Shown here: positions 27,467 through 36,454 of the stretch, piece by piece
How positions within the stretch are numbered: position 1 is the stretch's first letter
Layout of the letters: each line of letters opens with the position of its first letter
Origin: Nodosilinea sp. P-1105
GTDB taxonomy: Bacteria > Cyanobacteriota > Cyanobacteriia > Phormidesmidales > Phormidesmidaceae
Reading direction: 5' to 3'
Assembly (NCBI RefSeq): GCF_012911975.1
Contig: NZ_SMDQ01000003.1
Location: 62,001 to 126,000, forward strand
DNA: 64,000 nt
Translations under genes and position numbers: made by a program
Notes under the pieces: model-generated
Seen by the model: only the letters and a program-made list of their open reading frames with translations
Database searches by the model: none
What the model was told of the DNA's origin: nothing

Positions 27467-28681
27467 ATGACCCTATGTACCGATTATCGGTCCTATGTCC
27501 TAGGGCTTTCAGTTCGTCAAATCCGCAACCTGGTTGGTTTCACATCCCTCTACGAATTTGAGGATATTATTCAAAATAATAATCATGCCAGTCTGATTCA
27601 AATCAAGGATCATCAGGCTATTGAAGCTAGCAGGAAAATATACAAAGCCTTTAAAGCCATTGACAAGTCAGGTAATCTTAGTAATTTTTTGTCTCGCCAT
27701 TACATTCCAAATCAAAGTCGTTTCCACCTGCAGAATGACTACGATTTATTTTTCCCATCTTTCAATAGTCCCTTTGAACTGTTTGCCCTCAAATCAGTAG
27801 AAGGATGGCGCGATCGCAGTCGCTATGCTGCTTGCTTTATCAACGAAGTTTGGGAGCGAGAATTAAAGGACTGCACCTATTTGCTGGAGCTGCTCAAAGA
27901 CTTTGACCACATCTTCGTGGGACTGCACCACAGTGTTAACAGCGTTTCCCAGTTGACGGGCAAACCCTGTACTTACCTACCCATCGGCATCGATGCCCTG
28001 ACGTTTTGTCCTTTTGTTAGATCAGAAAAAGTTCGCAATATTGATATTTGCAACATTGGCCGTCGCTCCGATATTACTCATCGGGCCTTGCTAGACTTGG
28101 CCGAGCAAAACGATTTGTTTTATTATTACGATACTGTCTCAACCAGTGGCGTCGCTGATGCCGCTAAGCAAACCACCTTTCATGTTAAAAACCATCAAGA
28201 GCATCGACTGCTTTTGGCTAACCTACTCAAGCACAGTCGCTATTTCATTGCTAATCGGGCCTTTATTAATGCTCCTGAAAGGACTGGAGGCAAAAGCGAA
28301 ATCCCCAGTCGTTTTTTTGAGGGAGCTGCCGCTGGCACGGTGATGATGGGGACACCACCAGAGACAGGAGTATTTAAAGAATACTTTGACTGGGAAGACG
28401 CCGTGGTTCACCTGCCCTTTGATGCTCCTGACATCGCCACGGCGATCGCTGACTTAGACGCTCAGCCAGAGCGGGTGGCGGCCATCCGGCGCAACAATGT
28501 GATCAATGCCTTACTCAAACATGACTGGCTGCATCGCCTGCAAGTGGTCTACGACACCTTTGACCTGCCGCCATCTTTAGCTATGGTAGAGCGATCGCAG
28601 AAAATTTCGGCACTGGTCGATCAGATTCAACAACAGGCCCCAGACGTGCGCCATTACTCGATGAGCAAAGCTATCCCCTAG
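27467..28681 (+). CDS. Glycosyltransferase, family 1/4-like (CgeB-type C-terminus)
   Basis: A 404-residue protein with a GT-B-like layout. The N-terminal half includes DYDLFFPSFNSPFELFALKS and an HHSV element, then LPIGIDALTFCPF, which resembles the pre-linker segment of GT4 enzymes. In the C-terminal half, RTGGKSEIPSRFFEGAAAGTV (a donor-binding EG motif) matches the Glyco_trans_1_2/CgeB-type domain, followed by DWEDAVVHLPF and a helical tail. It probably transfers a sugar in surface-polymer synthesis; substrates are unknown. The 5' half is more AT-rich than neighbouring genes, a hint of transfer. A GGAAGG lies 17-20 bp before the ATG. Confidence 0.78.
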   Translation: MTLCTDYRSYVLGLSVRQIRNLVGFTSLYEFEDIIQNNNHASLIQIKDHQAIEASRKIYKAFKAIDKSGNLSNFLSRHYIPNQSRFHLQNDYDLFFPSFNSPFELFALKSVEGWRDRSRYAACFINEVWERELKDCTYLLELLKDFDHIFVGLHHSVNSVSQLTGKPCTYLPIGIDALTFCPFVRSEKVRNIDICNIGRRSDITHRALLDLAEQNDLFYYYDTVSTSGVADAAKQTTFHVKNHQEHRLLLANLLKHSRYFIANRAFINAPERTGGKSEIPSRFFEGAAAGTVMMGTPPETGVFKEYFDWEDAVVHLPFDAPDIATAIADLDAQPERVAAIRRNNVINALLKHDWLHRLQVVYDTFDLPPSLAMVERSQKISALVDQIQQQAPDVRHYSMSKAIP

Positions 28682-28772
28682 TTCTCTGCGGCAAGTCGGC
28701 CAATCCTTCCTGTTAACTGTCACCTAGCAGCTAACACCTTCAGCAACGGTTTTCATACTTCTGCAGGCAGTA

Positions 28773-29322
28773 CTAGGATTCTTCCCAGGCGGGCAGCTCA
28801 TCAATACTCAGGCGATTTTTTTGCTGGCGATAGGTGATCAGGCCACTCGCTCCCTTTTTCTCAGCCCAAGTTTGCAGTGTCTGTCTGGGCGCCTGTAAAG
28901 TCATTAGGGGTACGCCGTAGCCGCAAGAGTCGCTGACCCGACTAACTGTCAACCGCACAATGGATCGGGTTGCCCAGGTGAGGCGGAAACAGGGGCATGA
29001 GGGTGGCAAAGTCTGGATGGTCACCCGTCAGCACCTCCCCCTGGCCATGCAAGCGCACAATCTTAGGAGGGTGCTCGAACGAGCAAAACATCACCACCAT
29101 GCGACCATTTTCCCGCAGGTGAGCCAGGGTCTCCGCACCGCTACCGGTCAGATCCTGGTAAGCCACCGTGAGCGGATCAATCACCCGGAAGGTGTCCCCG
29201 CCCTTTGGCGAGCAATTCACATGTCCCTCTGCCCCCAAAGGAGCCGTAGCGACAAAAAATACTGGCTGTTGTTCCATCCACTGACCCAAGGGAGCCGAGA
29301 TGTCTGGGTAAACCTTTCCCAT
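28773..29322 (-). pseudogene. Pyridoxamine 5'-phosphate oxidase-type flavoprotein, frameshifted
   Basis: Two minus-strand frames together spell one PPOX-type protein of about 180 residues. The first (start 29322) runs MGKVYPDISAPLGQWMEQQP through HVNCSPKGGDTFRVIDP and LAHLRENGRMVVMFCSFEHP, then stops at 28942. The second, offset by one base, continues TVSRVSDSCGYGVPLM ... WAEKKGASGLITYRQQKN and ends at 28773. In intact relatives these parts are continuous. The shift falls at about 28955-28975, best explained by one extra base. The rest is well conserved, so the event is recent or a sequence error. Intact members bind FMN and act on unknown substrates. It lies 16 bp after glgA on the same strand. 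Confidence 0.8.
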
Positions 29323-29338
29323 TGGCTTAAGTCCTGGT

Positions 29339-30829
29339 CTATTTGAGCTGTGGCAAGGGTTGGGATGGCGGATCTAATGGCGGCTGATCCGTCGACTTTG
29401 GCTCCTGTACAACAGCACTGGGAGCTGGGTCAGGTTGGGGTAACTGAGTCTGGTAATCAAGGCCGAGCACGTCACTGTAGAGTTTGATGTATTCCACCGC
29501 TGACTTGTCCCAGCTAAAGTCTTGGGCCATGGCCCGTTGTTGTAGTGCTCTCCAGGCATCTTTGTAGTGATAGCCCTCCCAAGCGCGAATCAGACTGGTA
29601 AACAGGTCGAGGGGCTCATAGCGGTCAAAACAGTAGCCAGTGCCAGCCTGGTGCTCAGGGTCATGGTGTTGCACCGTATCGACCAGGCCGCCTGTACGGC
29701 GCACCACAGGAATGCAACCATAGCGCATGGCAATCATTTGGCTAATGCCACAGGGCTCAAACCGCGACGGCATTAAAAAGGCATCGGCCCCGGCATAAAT
29801 CCGCCGACCTAGCCCTTCGCTGTACAGCAGGTAGGTGGCCATACGGCCCCGGTAGCGACCAGCCATTTGCCACAACTGGGTTTCGTAGTAGCGATCGCCG
29901 GTTCCCAACAGCACAAACTGGGCATCGGTATAGGAGAGAAACCGATCCAAAATTTGCAAAATCAGATCAAGCCCCTTCTGTTCCACCAAGCGGCCCACGA
30001 GGCCCACTAGAAACGCTTTTGAATTCACTTCAAGGCCCAACTCTTCTTGAATCGCCACCTTATTCTTGCGGCGATGCTCCAGGGTATCGGCGGTGAAGGG
30101 CTTAGCAATATATTTATCCGTAGCCGGGTTAAACGACTCTGTGTCAATTCCATTTAAGAGACCGCTCAATTTGCCACTAATGAATGACAGTAGTCCTTCC
30201 AGGCTTTCCCCATAGTCAGCGGTCTGAATTTGCTGGGCATAGGTGGGCGACACGGTATTCACCCGATCGGCAAACTGTACCGCCGCCGCCATGGTGTTGT
30301 GGCCCTGCATATACCACGGACACCAGGTAATCTGCTCAAGTCGCCAGCGCCAGGGCCCCTGGTAGGCCAAGTTATGGATAGTAAAGACCGTGCTAATATC
30401 CGGCGATTGGTTCATCCACACCGGAATCATGCCCGTATGCCAGTCATGGCAGTGGATAATCTGCGGCTTCCAATAGTTCCAGGCAAATTCAGCCGCCCCG
30501 TTGGCGAAAAAGGTAAAGCGCCAGTCTTCGTCATTACCAAAGTAAACCCGGCGGGGATCAAAGGCGGGGTGGCCAAATAAATACAGCGGCACATCCGACT
30601 CGGGTAGGGTGGTTTCGTACACCGCAAAGTCATTGAACATGGCGGTGCCCCGCCACACCGGCTCCTTTGGAATGTCAATTTTGTCCGGTAGAAAGCCATA
30701 GTAGGGCAAAAACACCCGCACATCGTGCCCCATTTTTCGCAGCACTTTGGGCAAGGACCCTACTACATCCCCCATGCCCCCCACCTTGGCCAGGGGCGCT
30801 GCTTCCGCTGCCACAAAAAGAATTTCCAT
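29339..30829 (-). CDS. glgA: Glycogen synthase GlgA
   Basis: A GT5 starch/glycogen synthase, 496 residues. It transfers glucose from ADP-glucose to the non-reducing ends of glycogen in the cytoplasm. The N-terminal ADP-glucose-binding lysine is in [20 protein letters not shown] (about 12-31). [23 protein letters not shown] and the C-terminal [20 protein letters not shown] with the following TGGLVDTV are all present. After about 465 comes a Pro/Gln-rich tail that is not part of the enzyme. The ATG at 30829 gives [18 protein letters not shown], the canonical start. Cyanobacteria often carry two GlgA isoforms; only one is in the window. Confidence 0.96.
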   Translation of the reverse strand: MEILFVAAEAAPLAKVGGMGDVVGSLPKVLRKMGHDVRVFLPYYGFLPDKIDIPKEPVWRGTAMFNDFAVYETTLPESDVPLYLFGHPAFDPRRVYFGNDEDWRFTFFANGAAEFAWNYWKPQIIHCHDWHTGMIPVWMNQSPDISTVFTIHNLAYQGPWRWRLEQITWCPWYMQGHNTMAAAVQFADRVNTVSPTYAQQIQTADYGESLEGLLSFISGKLSGLLNGIDTESFNPATDKYIAKPFTADTLEHRRKNKVAIQEELGLEVNSKAFLVGLVGRLVEQKGLDLILQILDRFLSYTDAQFVLLGTGDRYYETQLWQMAGRYRGRMATYLLYSEGLGRRIYAGADAFLMPSRFEPCGISQMIAMRYGCIPVVRRTGGLVDTVQHHDPEHQAGTGYCFDRYEPLDLFTSLIRAWEGYHYKDAWRALQQRAMAQDFSWDKSAVEYIKLYSDVLGLDYQTQLPQPDPAPSAVVQEPKSTDQPPLDPPSQPLPQLK

Positions 30830-30952
30830 ACCGCCCCGCTATTGCACAAATCCTAGATTCCAGTCTACGAGGGTGTGGACGTTCTGCCTAGATGCTAGGC
30901 GATCGCATCTGTCAGGGTAGATAGCCTGAGTTGGGTGGCTACAGACAGCTGA

Positions 30953-32020
30953 CTATGACAGGGCCAACGCTTCCTGGTTAGGGCTATCAGCCCCAGGGGA
31001 TGTTGGCGTGGGTTGCAACATGTCGGTCAGCAATATGCTGGGGGGCTGCCGATGGGGCCAGGCAAACGCATGACGAAAAGCCGCCTCCTGGCAAGCTTGC
31101 AAGCCATCAAAGCCAATCACATCGTGGGTCAACAAGTTCTCGTATTCAAACGGCAAGCGAACATTGTGGAGCCCAGCGTTATCGGTGCAGATGGCGATAT
31201 CTACCCCCGCATCAAAGCAGCGATCAAAGACTAGCTTGAGTTGGTGAATGTCTTCCAGGGTACCCGTTTTCAGATAGGTGGTGGGGCACACCTCTAAACA
31301 CTGGCCCCGGGCTGCCACTTCGGGTAAGAGGTCTGGCCGCAGCAGAGGAATTTGAATGCCATGGCCAATCCGCATCAGGTAAGGCAACAGTTGGGGATGG
31401 CACCCATCTGCGGTTTCATAGAGATGGCCAGTGGTGTTCACCCCCAGTGTCTGGGCCCGCTGGTAAAGCTGAATAAACTCAGCCATGCGATCGCCATATT
31501 GGGCATCTCCCCCGGCCACATCCACAGCACACACATAGTCCGGGTACTGAGCCGCCAGTTCCACAATCGCTTGGTTAACCGCATGGGGTAAGCGGGAGTG
31601 CATACAGAGAATCTGCTTGGTCACAATCGGATACTCGGGTTGTTGACTGGCCCGCCCTACGATTTCTACAATATTGGCCATGGCCTCAATGCGCTGATTT
31701 TGAGGCAAATGGTCAGGGGTACGCAGGTAAGGGGTATAGCGCAACTCCAGGTAGGCTAAATTCTCAAAGATATAGGCTCCGCGAATCAGACGATAAATAA
31801 AGTAGGGCAGAGCCTCTTGGGTCTGCACGCTTTCCACCAGGGTATGTAGCTCTAAATATTCAGCTAGGGTATTGCGGGGTTGAGTATAAAACTGCTCAAA
31901 GGCTCCATAGTCCGCAAACCGATCGGATAAATCGGGGCGGTTGCGCTGGAAGTAGCGCCACAGAACGCGGGGCACCACCGAACCGCCCAGGTGGCGGTGA
32001 AGTTCAGCATATAGGCTCAT
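30953..32020 (-). CDS. Adenosine deaminase-like metallohydrolase
   Basis: A 355-residue amidohydrolase of the adenosine/AMP deaminase fold. The zinc ligands and active-site residues can be followed: ELHRHLGGS (HxH, 6-14), GHLYETADG (His and Glu with the spacing of HAGE, about 200), RIGHG (about 218) and the metal-binding aspartate in AICTDNAGLHNVRLPFEYE (about 290). In true adenosine deaminases that last motif is TDDP; here the second Asp is Asn. The substrate may be adenosine, N6-methyl-AMP or another aminopurine. The gene is divergent from purA, so both could tune the purine pool. The start MSLYAELHRHLGG at 32020 is canonical. Confidence 0.82.
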   Translation of the reverse strand: MSLYAELHRHLGGSVVPRVLWRYFQRNRPDLSDRFADYGAFEQFYTQPRNTLAEYLELHTLVESVQTQEALPYFIYRLIRGAYIFENLAYLELRYTPYLRTPDHLPQNQRIEAMANIVEIVGRASQQPEYPIVTKQILCMHSRLPHAVNQAIVELAAQYPDYVCAVDVAGGDAQYGDRMAEFIQLYQRAQTLGVNTTGHLYETADGCHPQLLPYLMRIGHGIQIPLLRPDLLPEVAARGQCLEVCPTTYLKTGTLEDIHQLKLVFDRCFDAGVDIAICTDNAGLHNVRLPFEYENLLTHDVIGFDGLQACQEAAFRHAFAWPHRQPPSILLTDMLQPTPTSPGADSPNQEALALS

Positions 32021-32189
32021 AATGTCACACCTCTTTTAAGATCCCCACAGTCACGGAAACATGAAGATATATAAACAAGACTATTTGTACTGTTTTATCG
32101 CATATTTCACAGATTGGGTATATGGTTAAGCCCATTTAAAGTGAGGTTATCCTGGGATAAGTGCCATGGAGCCAATCCTTAACCATGGG

Positions 32190-32219
32190 TTGACACATGT
32201 ACATCTAAGTCACGATAAT
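32190..32219 (+). promoter_or_regulatory. Sigma70-type promoter of purA
   Basis: TTGACA (32190-32195) and GATAAT (32214-32219) are separated by 18 bp. Transcription would start about 7 bp later, leaving a leader of roughly 28 bases before the purA TTG start. The elements match the consensus well. Confidence 0.7.
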
Positions 32220-32253
32220 GGGAATTTGTGTGAACTTGAGAGTCTGAATTCCC

Positions 32254-33588
32254 TTGGCAAACGTTGTAGTGATTGGAGCCCAGTGGGGCGATGAAGGAAA
32301 GGGTAAAATTACCGATCTGTTGAGCCGTTCAGCAGATGTGGTGGTGCGCTACCAGGGTGGTGTTAATGCTGGTCACACGGTTGTTGTTCAAGATCAGACC
32401 TTTAAGTTGCACCTGATTCCCTCGGGCATTCTTTACCCTGACACCGAATGTGTGATCGGTAGCGGCACCGTGATTGATCCCAAGGCGCTGATTGGCGAAC
32501 TTGACAAGCTAGAGGAACTAGGTGTTTCTAGCAAAAATCTATTTATTTCCAATGCGGCCCATGTGACCATGCCCTACCACCGCCTGATTGATCAGGCGGC
32601 AGAGGAGCGTCGTGGGACCAACAAGATCGGCACCACTAAGCGGGGGATTGGACCTACTTACGCTGATAAGTCAGAGCGCATTGGCATCCGCATCATTGAT
32701 CTGATGGATTACGTCAAGTTGCGGGAGCAGTTGGAGTGGACCATTCAGTACAAGAATGGCATTTTGGAAAAGCTTTACGACATCGAGCCCCTCAATCCAG
32801 CGGCTGTGGTAGACGAGTATATCCAATATGCCGAGCGGTTGCGGCCCTATGTGATTGACAGCTCTCTACATGTGTACCAGGCCATTCGTCAGCGCAAAAA
32901 CGTGCTGTTTGAAGGAGCCCAGGGGACATTGCTGGATCTTGATCACGGTACATACCCTTACGTCACCTCCTCTAATCCAGTGGCTGGGGGAGCCTGCATT
33001 GGCACTGGCATTGGCCCTACCGTGATTGACCGGGTGATTGGGGTGGCCAAAGCTTACACCACTCGAGTAGGGGAAGGTCCTTTCCCCACTGAGCTCACTT
33101 GTGGGATTGGGGAGCAACTCTGCGATCGCGGTGCCGAATTTGGTACCACCACCGGTCGTCGTCGTCGCTGCGGCTGGTTTGATGCGGTGATTGGCCGCTA
33201 TGCAGTGCGCATCAATGGGCTCGACTGCTTAGCAATCACAAAGCTGGATGTCCTGGATGATGTAGATGAAATTAACGTCTGTGTCGCCTACGAGCTAGAC
33301 GGCACCCATTGTGAGGAGCTACCGGGCAGTGCCTATGCCTTTGCCCGCTGCAAGCCCATCTACAAAGCCATGCCGGGGTGGAAGCAGCCTACGGATCACT
33401 GCCGATCCCTGAGTGATTTACCCAAGGCCGCCCTAGACTACCTAAAGTTTTTGGCGGAACTGATGGAGGTACCTATCGCCATTGTGTCCTTAGGGGCCAG
33501 TCGCGATCAAACCATCATTGTGGAAGATCCGATCCACGGGCCTAAACGGGCATTGCTATACAGCAGCGGTGAGTCCCAGGTCGCTTAG
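32254..33588 (+). CDS. purA: Adenylosuccinate synthase PurA
   Basis: A 444-residue GTP-dependent ligase. It joins IMP and aspartate to adenylosuccinate, the first committed step to AMP. The start is TTG 32254 ([19 protein letters not shown]), which fixes the P-loop-like WGDEGKGK at residues 11-18. [41 protein letters not shown], the [13 protein letters not shown] loop and the C-terminal [11 protein letters not shown] are present. A strong promoter lies just upstream. rplY follows on the same strand 64 bp downstream and may be cotranscribed. Confidence 0.97.
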   Translation: MANVVVIGAQWGDEGKGKITDLLSRSADVVVRYQGGVNAGHTVVVQDQTFKLHLIPSGILYPDTECVIGSGTVIDPKALIGELDKLEELGVSSKNLFISNAAHVTMPYHRLIDQAAEERRGTNKIGTTKRGIGPTYADKSERIGIRIIDLMDYVKLREQLEWTIQYKNGILEKLYDIEPLNPAAVVDEYIQYAERLRPYVIDSSLHVYQAIRQRKNVLFEGAQGTLLDLDHGTYPYVTSSNPVAGGACIGTGIGPTVIDRVIGVAKAYTTRVGEGPFPTELTCGIGEQLCDRGAEFGTTTGRRRRCGWFDAVIGRYAVRINGLDCLAITKLDVLDDVDEINVCVAYELDGTHCEELPGSAYAFARCKPIYKAMPGWKQPTDHCRSLSDLPKAALDYLKFLAELMEVPIAIVSLGASRDQTIIVEDPIHGPKRALLYSSGESQVA

Positions 33589-33652
33589 ATCAGCTGGGCT
33601 AAAGGGGTTACGATTACACGGTTTATTAATTTTTTACGGGGGAGATTTTGCC

Positions 33653-34279
33653 ATGGAACTGACAATTGAGTGTAAAGCACGGGATCCAAAAGCTAAGGCT
33701 AATGCGCTGCGCCGTCAGGGACTGATGCCTGCGGTGCTCTACGGCCACAATGGCACCGAATCGATGTCTCTGACGGTAGATCAGAAGGCCGCTGACCTGC
33801 TGTTGCGCAAGGCAGCAGTGAATAACACCATGATTGCTTTAAAGATTCCAGACCAGTCTTGGACCGGCAAGGCGCTGCTGCGGGAGGTGCAGTCTCATCC
33901 GTGGAAGAATCTGGTCTACCACCTCAGCTTCTTTGCGGTCAAAGCCCAGGATGAGGTGGAAGTTGGTGTGGTGCTTAACTTTGTGGGTGAGCCGGTGGGC
34001 GTCAGCGACGAAGGGGGTGTGCTGAATACAGAAATTAACGAAGTCACCGTTAGGTGTAAGGCGATCGACATTCCTGAGAGCATCGATGTGGATGTGTCTG
34101 GCCTGGCCCTGGGGGGGTCATTGACCCTAGCCGATCTGCAGCTGCCGGATGGAGCCGAGGTCGTGGGTGAGCCAGAACAGGCGATCGCCACTGTGCTGCA
34201 AGCCCGCAAGGCAGAACCAACAGCCGAGACAGAAAGCGTCGAGGTCGCCCTACCTGTGGTTGAAACCACTGAGGCATAG
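33653..34279 (+). CDS. rplY: 50S ribosomal protein L25/general stress protein Ctc
   Basis: A 208-residue bL25 of the long CTC/TL5 type, which binds 5S rRNA. ATG 33653 follows GGGGGAGA at 33638-33645, and the family start MELTIECKARDPKAKANALR fits. The open frame extends upstream into purA but has no ribosome site there. The N-terminal L25 fold (1-95) includes QGLMPAVLYGHNGTES. The C-terminal TL5 beta domain (about 100-185) has VVLNFVGEPVGVSDEGGVL and DIPESIDVDVSGLALGGSL. The last 25 or so residues are an acidic tail. In cyanobacteria rplY next to purA is a familiar neighbourhood. Confidence 0.94.
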   Translation: MELTIECKARDPKAKANALRRQGLMPAVLYGHNGTESMSLTVDQKAADLLLRKAAVNNTMIALKIPDQSWTGKALLREVQSHPWKNLVYHLSFFAVKAQDEVEVGVVLNFVGEPVGVSDEGGVLNTEINEVTVRCKAIDIPESIDVDVSGLALGGSLTLADLQLPDGAEVVGEPEQAIATVLQARKAEPTAETESVEVALPVVETTEA

Positions 34280-34493
34280 GCCGTTATCACGTCGTTTATA
34301 GGCTGGTCTAGGGTGTTTTAAGCGCCCCTCAGATTAAGTTTTAGCATCAGTCCATGGGGGGGCTAAGGAGGGTAATCCTGGCCCCTTTACTGTCTTGCTG
34401 TATGAGTGCCTTAACGCCTGGCCAGAAGATGGGGCCATACCAGCGACCGCCTTTTGTTTCGTTCGTCTTAGCTAGAGCTAGTGTCTATCCCCT

Positions 34494-36029
34494 ATGACTG
34501 ACTTCACCCTGCCGCTGCTGATTCAACGGATGTGCCAGCCGGGGTTTTACCCCCACCCCGTAACCGAGCCGATTCAGCTAATTCAGACCCATGTGTCCTA
34601 TGTGCTGCTGACCGGGGACTATGCCTACAAAGTGAAAAAGCCAGTTAACTTTGGCTTTTTAGACTATTCCACCCTAGAAAAGCGGCACCACTTTTGCCAG
34701 GAAGAGTTACGCCTGAACCAGCGGGGAGCAGCTCCCTTGTATGTGGAGGTGGTGACCATTAGTCAAACTGGTGACACTTACAGCCTGGAGGGAGACAACC
34801 CAGTCGAGTACGCCGTCAAGATGGTGCAGTTTCCCCAGGACACCCTGTTGAGTGCCCTGTACGATCGCGGCGAACTGAGTGACACCCTGATGCAGGAATT
34901 GGCGACAACAGTGGCGGCGTTTCACCTGGCGGCCGAGACCAATGATCATATTCGCAGCTATGGCCAGGTTAGTCAGATTCGGCAGGCCTTTGACGAAAAC
35001 TACGAGCAAACCACTGGGTTCATTGGCGGCCCCCAAACCCAGAGTCAGTTTGACGAAACCAAGGCCTACACCGATCACTTTTTTGCCACCCAATCAGAGT
35101 TATTTCACCAGCGGGTCGAGCAAAATTGGATTCGCGCTGGCCATGGTGATCTACACCTGAACAACATCTGCTATTGGCAGAACCAACTCTACTTATTTGA
35201 CTGCATCGAGTTTAACGAGCCCTTTCGCTACGTGGATGTGATGTACGACGTGGGCTTTGTGGTCATGGACCTGTTGGCTAAAGATTGCGCCCCCTTCGCT
35301 AATACTTTTTTGAATCATTATGTGGAGCGCACCGGTGATTGGCTGGGGCTCCAGTTGTTGCCACTTTATATTAGCCGCCAAGCCTATGTGCGAGCCAAAG
35401 TGACGTCATTTTTACTGGCGGATTCTGCCATAGACACTGACACCAAGCGCCAAGCCGAGGCTACCGCAGCGGGCTACTATCGCCTAGCCTGGGCCGCCGT
35501 CCAACCCAAGTCAGGACGACTGATGTTGATGGCAGGCCTGTCTGGGGCTGGCAAATCCACCACAGCCCGAGCTGTCGCCCGACAGCTCGATGGTATTCAC
35601 CTGAGATCCGATGCGGTGCGCAAGCATCTGGCGGGCATTTCCCTAGATCAGCGGGGCGATTCCAGCCTGTACACCCCAGCCATGAGTCAGGCCACGTACG
35701 ATCGCCTGCTAGCCCTAGGGCTGACCCTGGCTAAGGCTGGGTTTACAGTAATTTTAGATGCTAAATATGATCGGGCAGCTTTTCGGCAAACAGCTATCGC
35801 TGCCGCTCAAGCAGCTAACTTACCGATTACCCTGCTGCACTGTACCGCCCCCCCTGCCGTGCTAGAAGCTCGCCTGGCCGCTCGCTCTGGGGATATTGCC
35901 GACGCTACGGTAGCGGTATTGCAACAGCAACACATGGAACCATTTACCACAACCGAACAACCCCTGGTACAGACCATCGATACGACCGACGACCTAGCAC
36001 CTCAAATAGCGGCTATAGTTGGGGCATAG
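34494..36029 (+). CDS. Aminoglycoside phosphotransferase-like and P-loop ATPase fusion
   Basis: A 511-residue two-domain protein. The N-terminal kinase-like domain (about 1-330) has YVLLTGDYAYKVKKPVNFGF, AGHGDLHLNNICYW (the Brenner-type HGD catalytic loop) and LFDCIEFNEPFRYVDVMYDV. The C-terminal domain (about 335-511) has Walker A MAGLSGAGKSTTARAVA and a Walker B-like VILDAKY, as in zeta-toxin or gluconate-kinase-like P-loop kinases. This fusion is widespread in bacteria and is annotated as bifunctional aminoglycoside phosphotransferase/ATP-binding protein; its true substrate is unknown and antibiotic resistance should not be assumed. It is followed 30 bp later by a small membrane-protein gene on the same strand. 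Confidence 0.88.
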   Translation: MTDFTLPLLIQRMCQPGFYPHPVTEPIQLIQTHVSYVLLTGDYAYKVKKPVNFGFLDYSTLEKRHHFCQEELRLNQRGAAPLYVEVVTISQTGDTYSLEGDNPVEYAVKMVQFPQDTLLSALYDRGELSDTLMQELATTVAAFHLAAETNDHIRSYGQVSQIRQAFDENYEQTTGFIGGPQTQSQFDETKAYTDHFFATQSELFHQRVEQNWIRAGHGDLHLNNICYWQNQLYLFDCIEFNEPFRYVDVMYDVGFVVMDLLAKDCAPFANTFLNHYVERTGDWLGLQLLPLYISRQAYVRAKVTSFLLADSAIDTDTKRQAEATAAGYYRLAWAAVQPKSGRLMLMAGLSGAGKSTTARAVARQLDGIHLRSDAVRKHLAGISLDQRGDSSLYTPAMSQATYDRLLALGLTLAKAGFTVILDAKYDRAAFRQTAIAAAQAANLPITLLHCTAPPAVLEARLAARSGDIADATVAVLQQQHMEPFTTTEQPLVQTIDTTDDLAPQIAAIVGA

Positions 36030-36059
36030 CAGCCAGGTTGACAAGGCGAGGAGAACACG

Positions 36060-36353
36060 ATGGCCGATAAAATTATCCCGCGAGCGTTAAAAATTTGGCT
36101 AGGCTTTCTATTTGTCTTTTTGCTGCTGGACTATGGCATTATCCCCAGTATTGGGTTTAGCGCGATCGCCGGAATAGCGGGAGGCACCATTGGGGCCTGG
36201 TGGATTACCCCCGGCGGTGAGCCCAGGAATCTGGATCTACCAGAACCAATTCGCAGATTTGGTCGACAAATTCGACAGACCCCCAATTGGCTACCCTTTA
36301 GGCAATCGATTGGCCGTAATCAGGGTCAGCGATACTCTCGGCCTCGCCGGTAG
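36060..36353 (+). CDS. Small hypothetical membrane protein
   Basis: A 97-residue protein with two hydrophobic segments, LKIWLGFLFVFLLLDYGII (about 9-27) and IGFSAIAGIAGGTIGAWWI (about 31-49). A basic, Arg- and Gln-rich tail follows and probably stays in the cytoplasm. AGGAG lies 8 bp before ATG 36060. Not recognised. It is 30 bp after the APH-ATPase fusion and 101 bp before dprA. Confidence 0.7.
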   Translation: MADKIIPRALKIWLGFLFVFLLLDYGIIPSIGFSAIAGIAGGTIGAWWITPGGEPRNLDLPEPIRRFGRQIRQTPNWLPFRQSIGRNQGQRYSRPRR

Positions 36354-36454
36354 TCAGTCCTAAACCCGGGATGGGCATACTACAGTCAGGCAACACGTCA
36401 ATCATGCCTGTCTTGATTGACGTGACTGGCTGGCAACATCTATCCCGGTGACCG

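Noticed and set aside
25730-28681. Recombinase plus glycosyltransferase as an integrated mobile element
   Set aside because: No attachment-site repeats, tRNA boundary or accessory mobility genes were found, and the recombinase seems catalytically eroded.
34494-36029. Aminoglycoside resistance gene
   Set aside because: The kinase-like domain belongs to a widespread chromosomal fusion family with unknown substrate; no resistance context.
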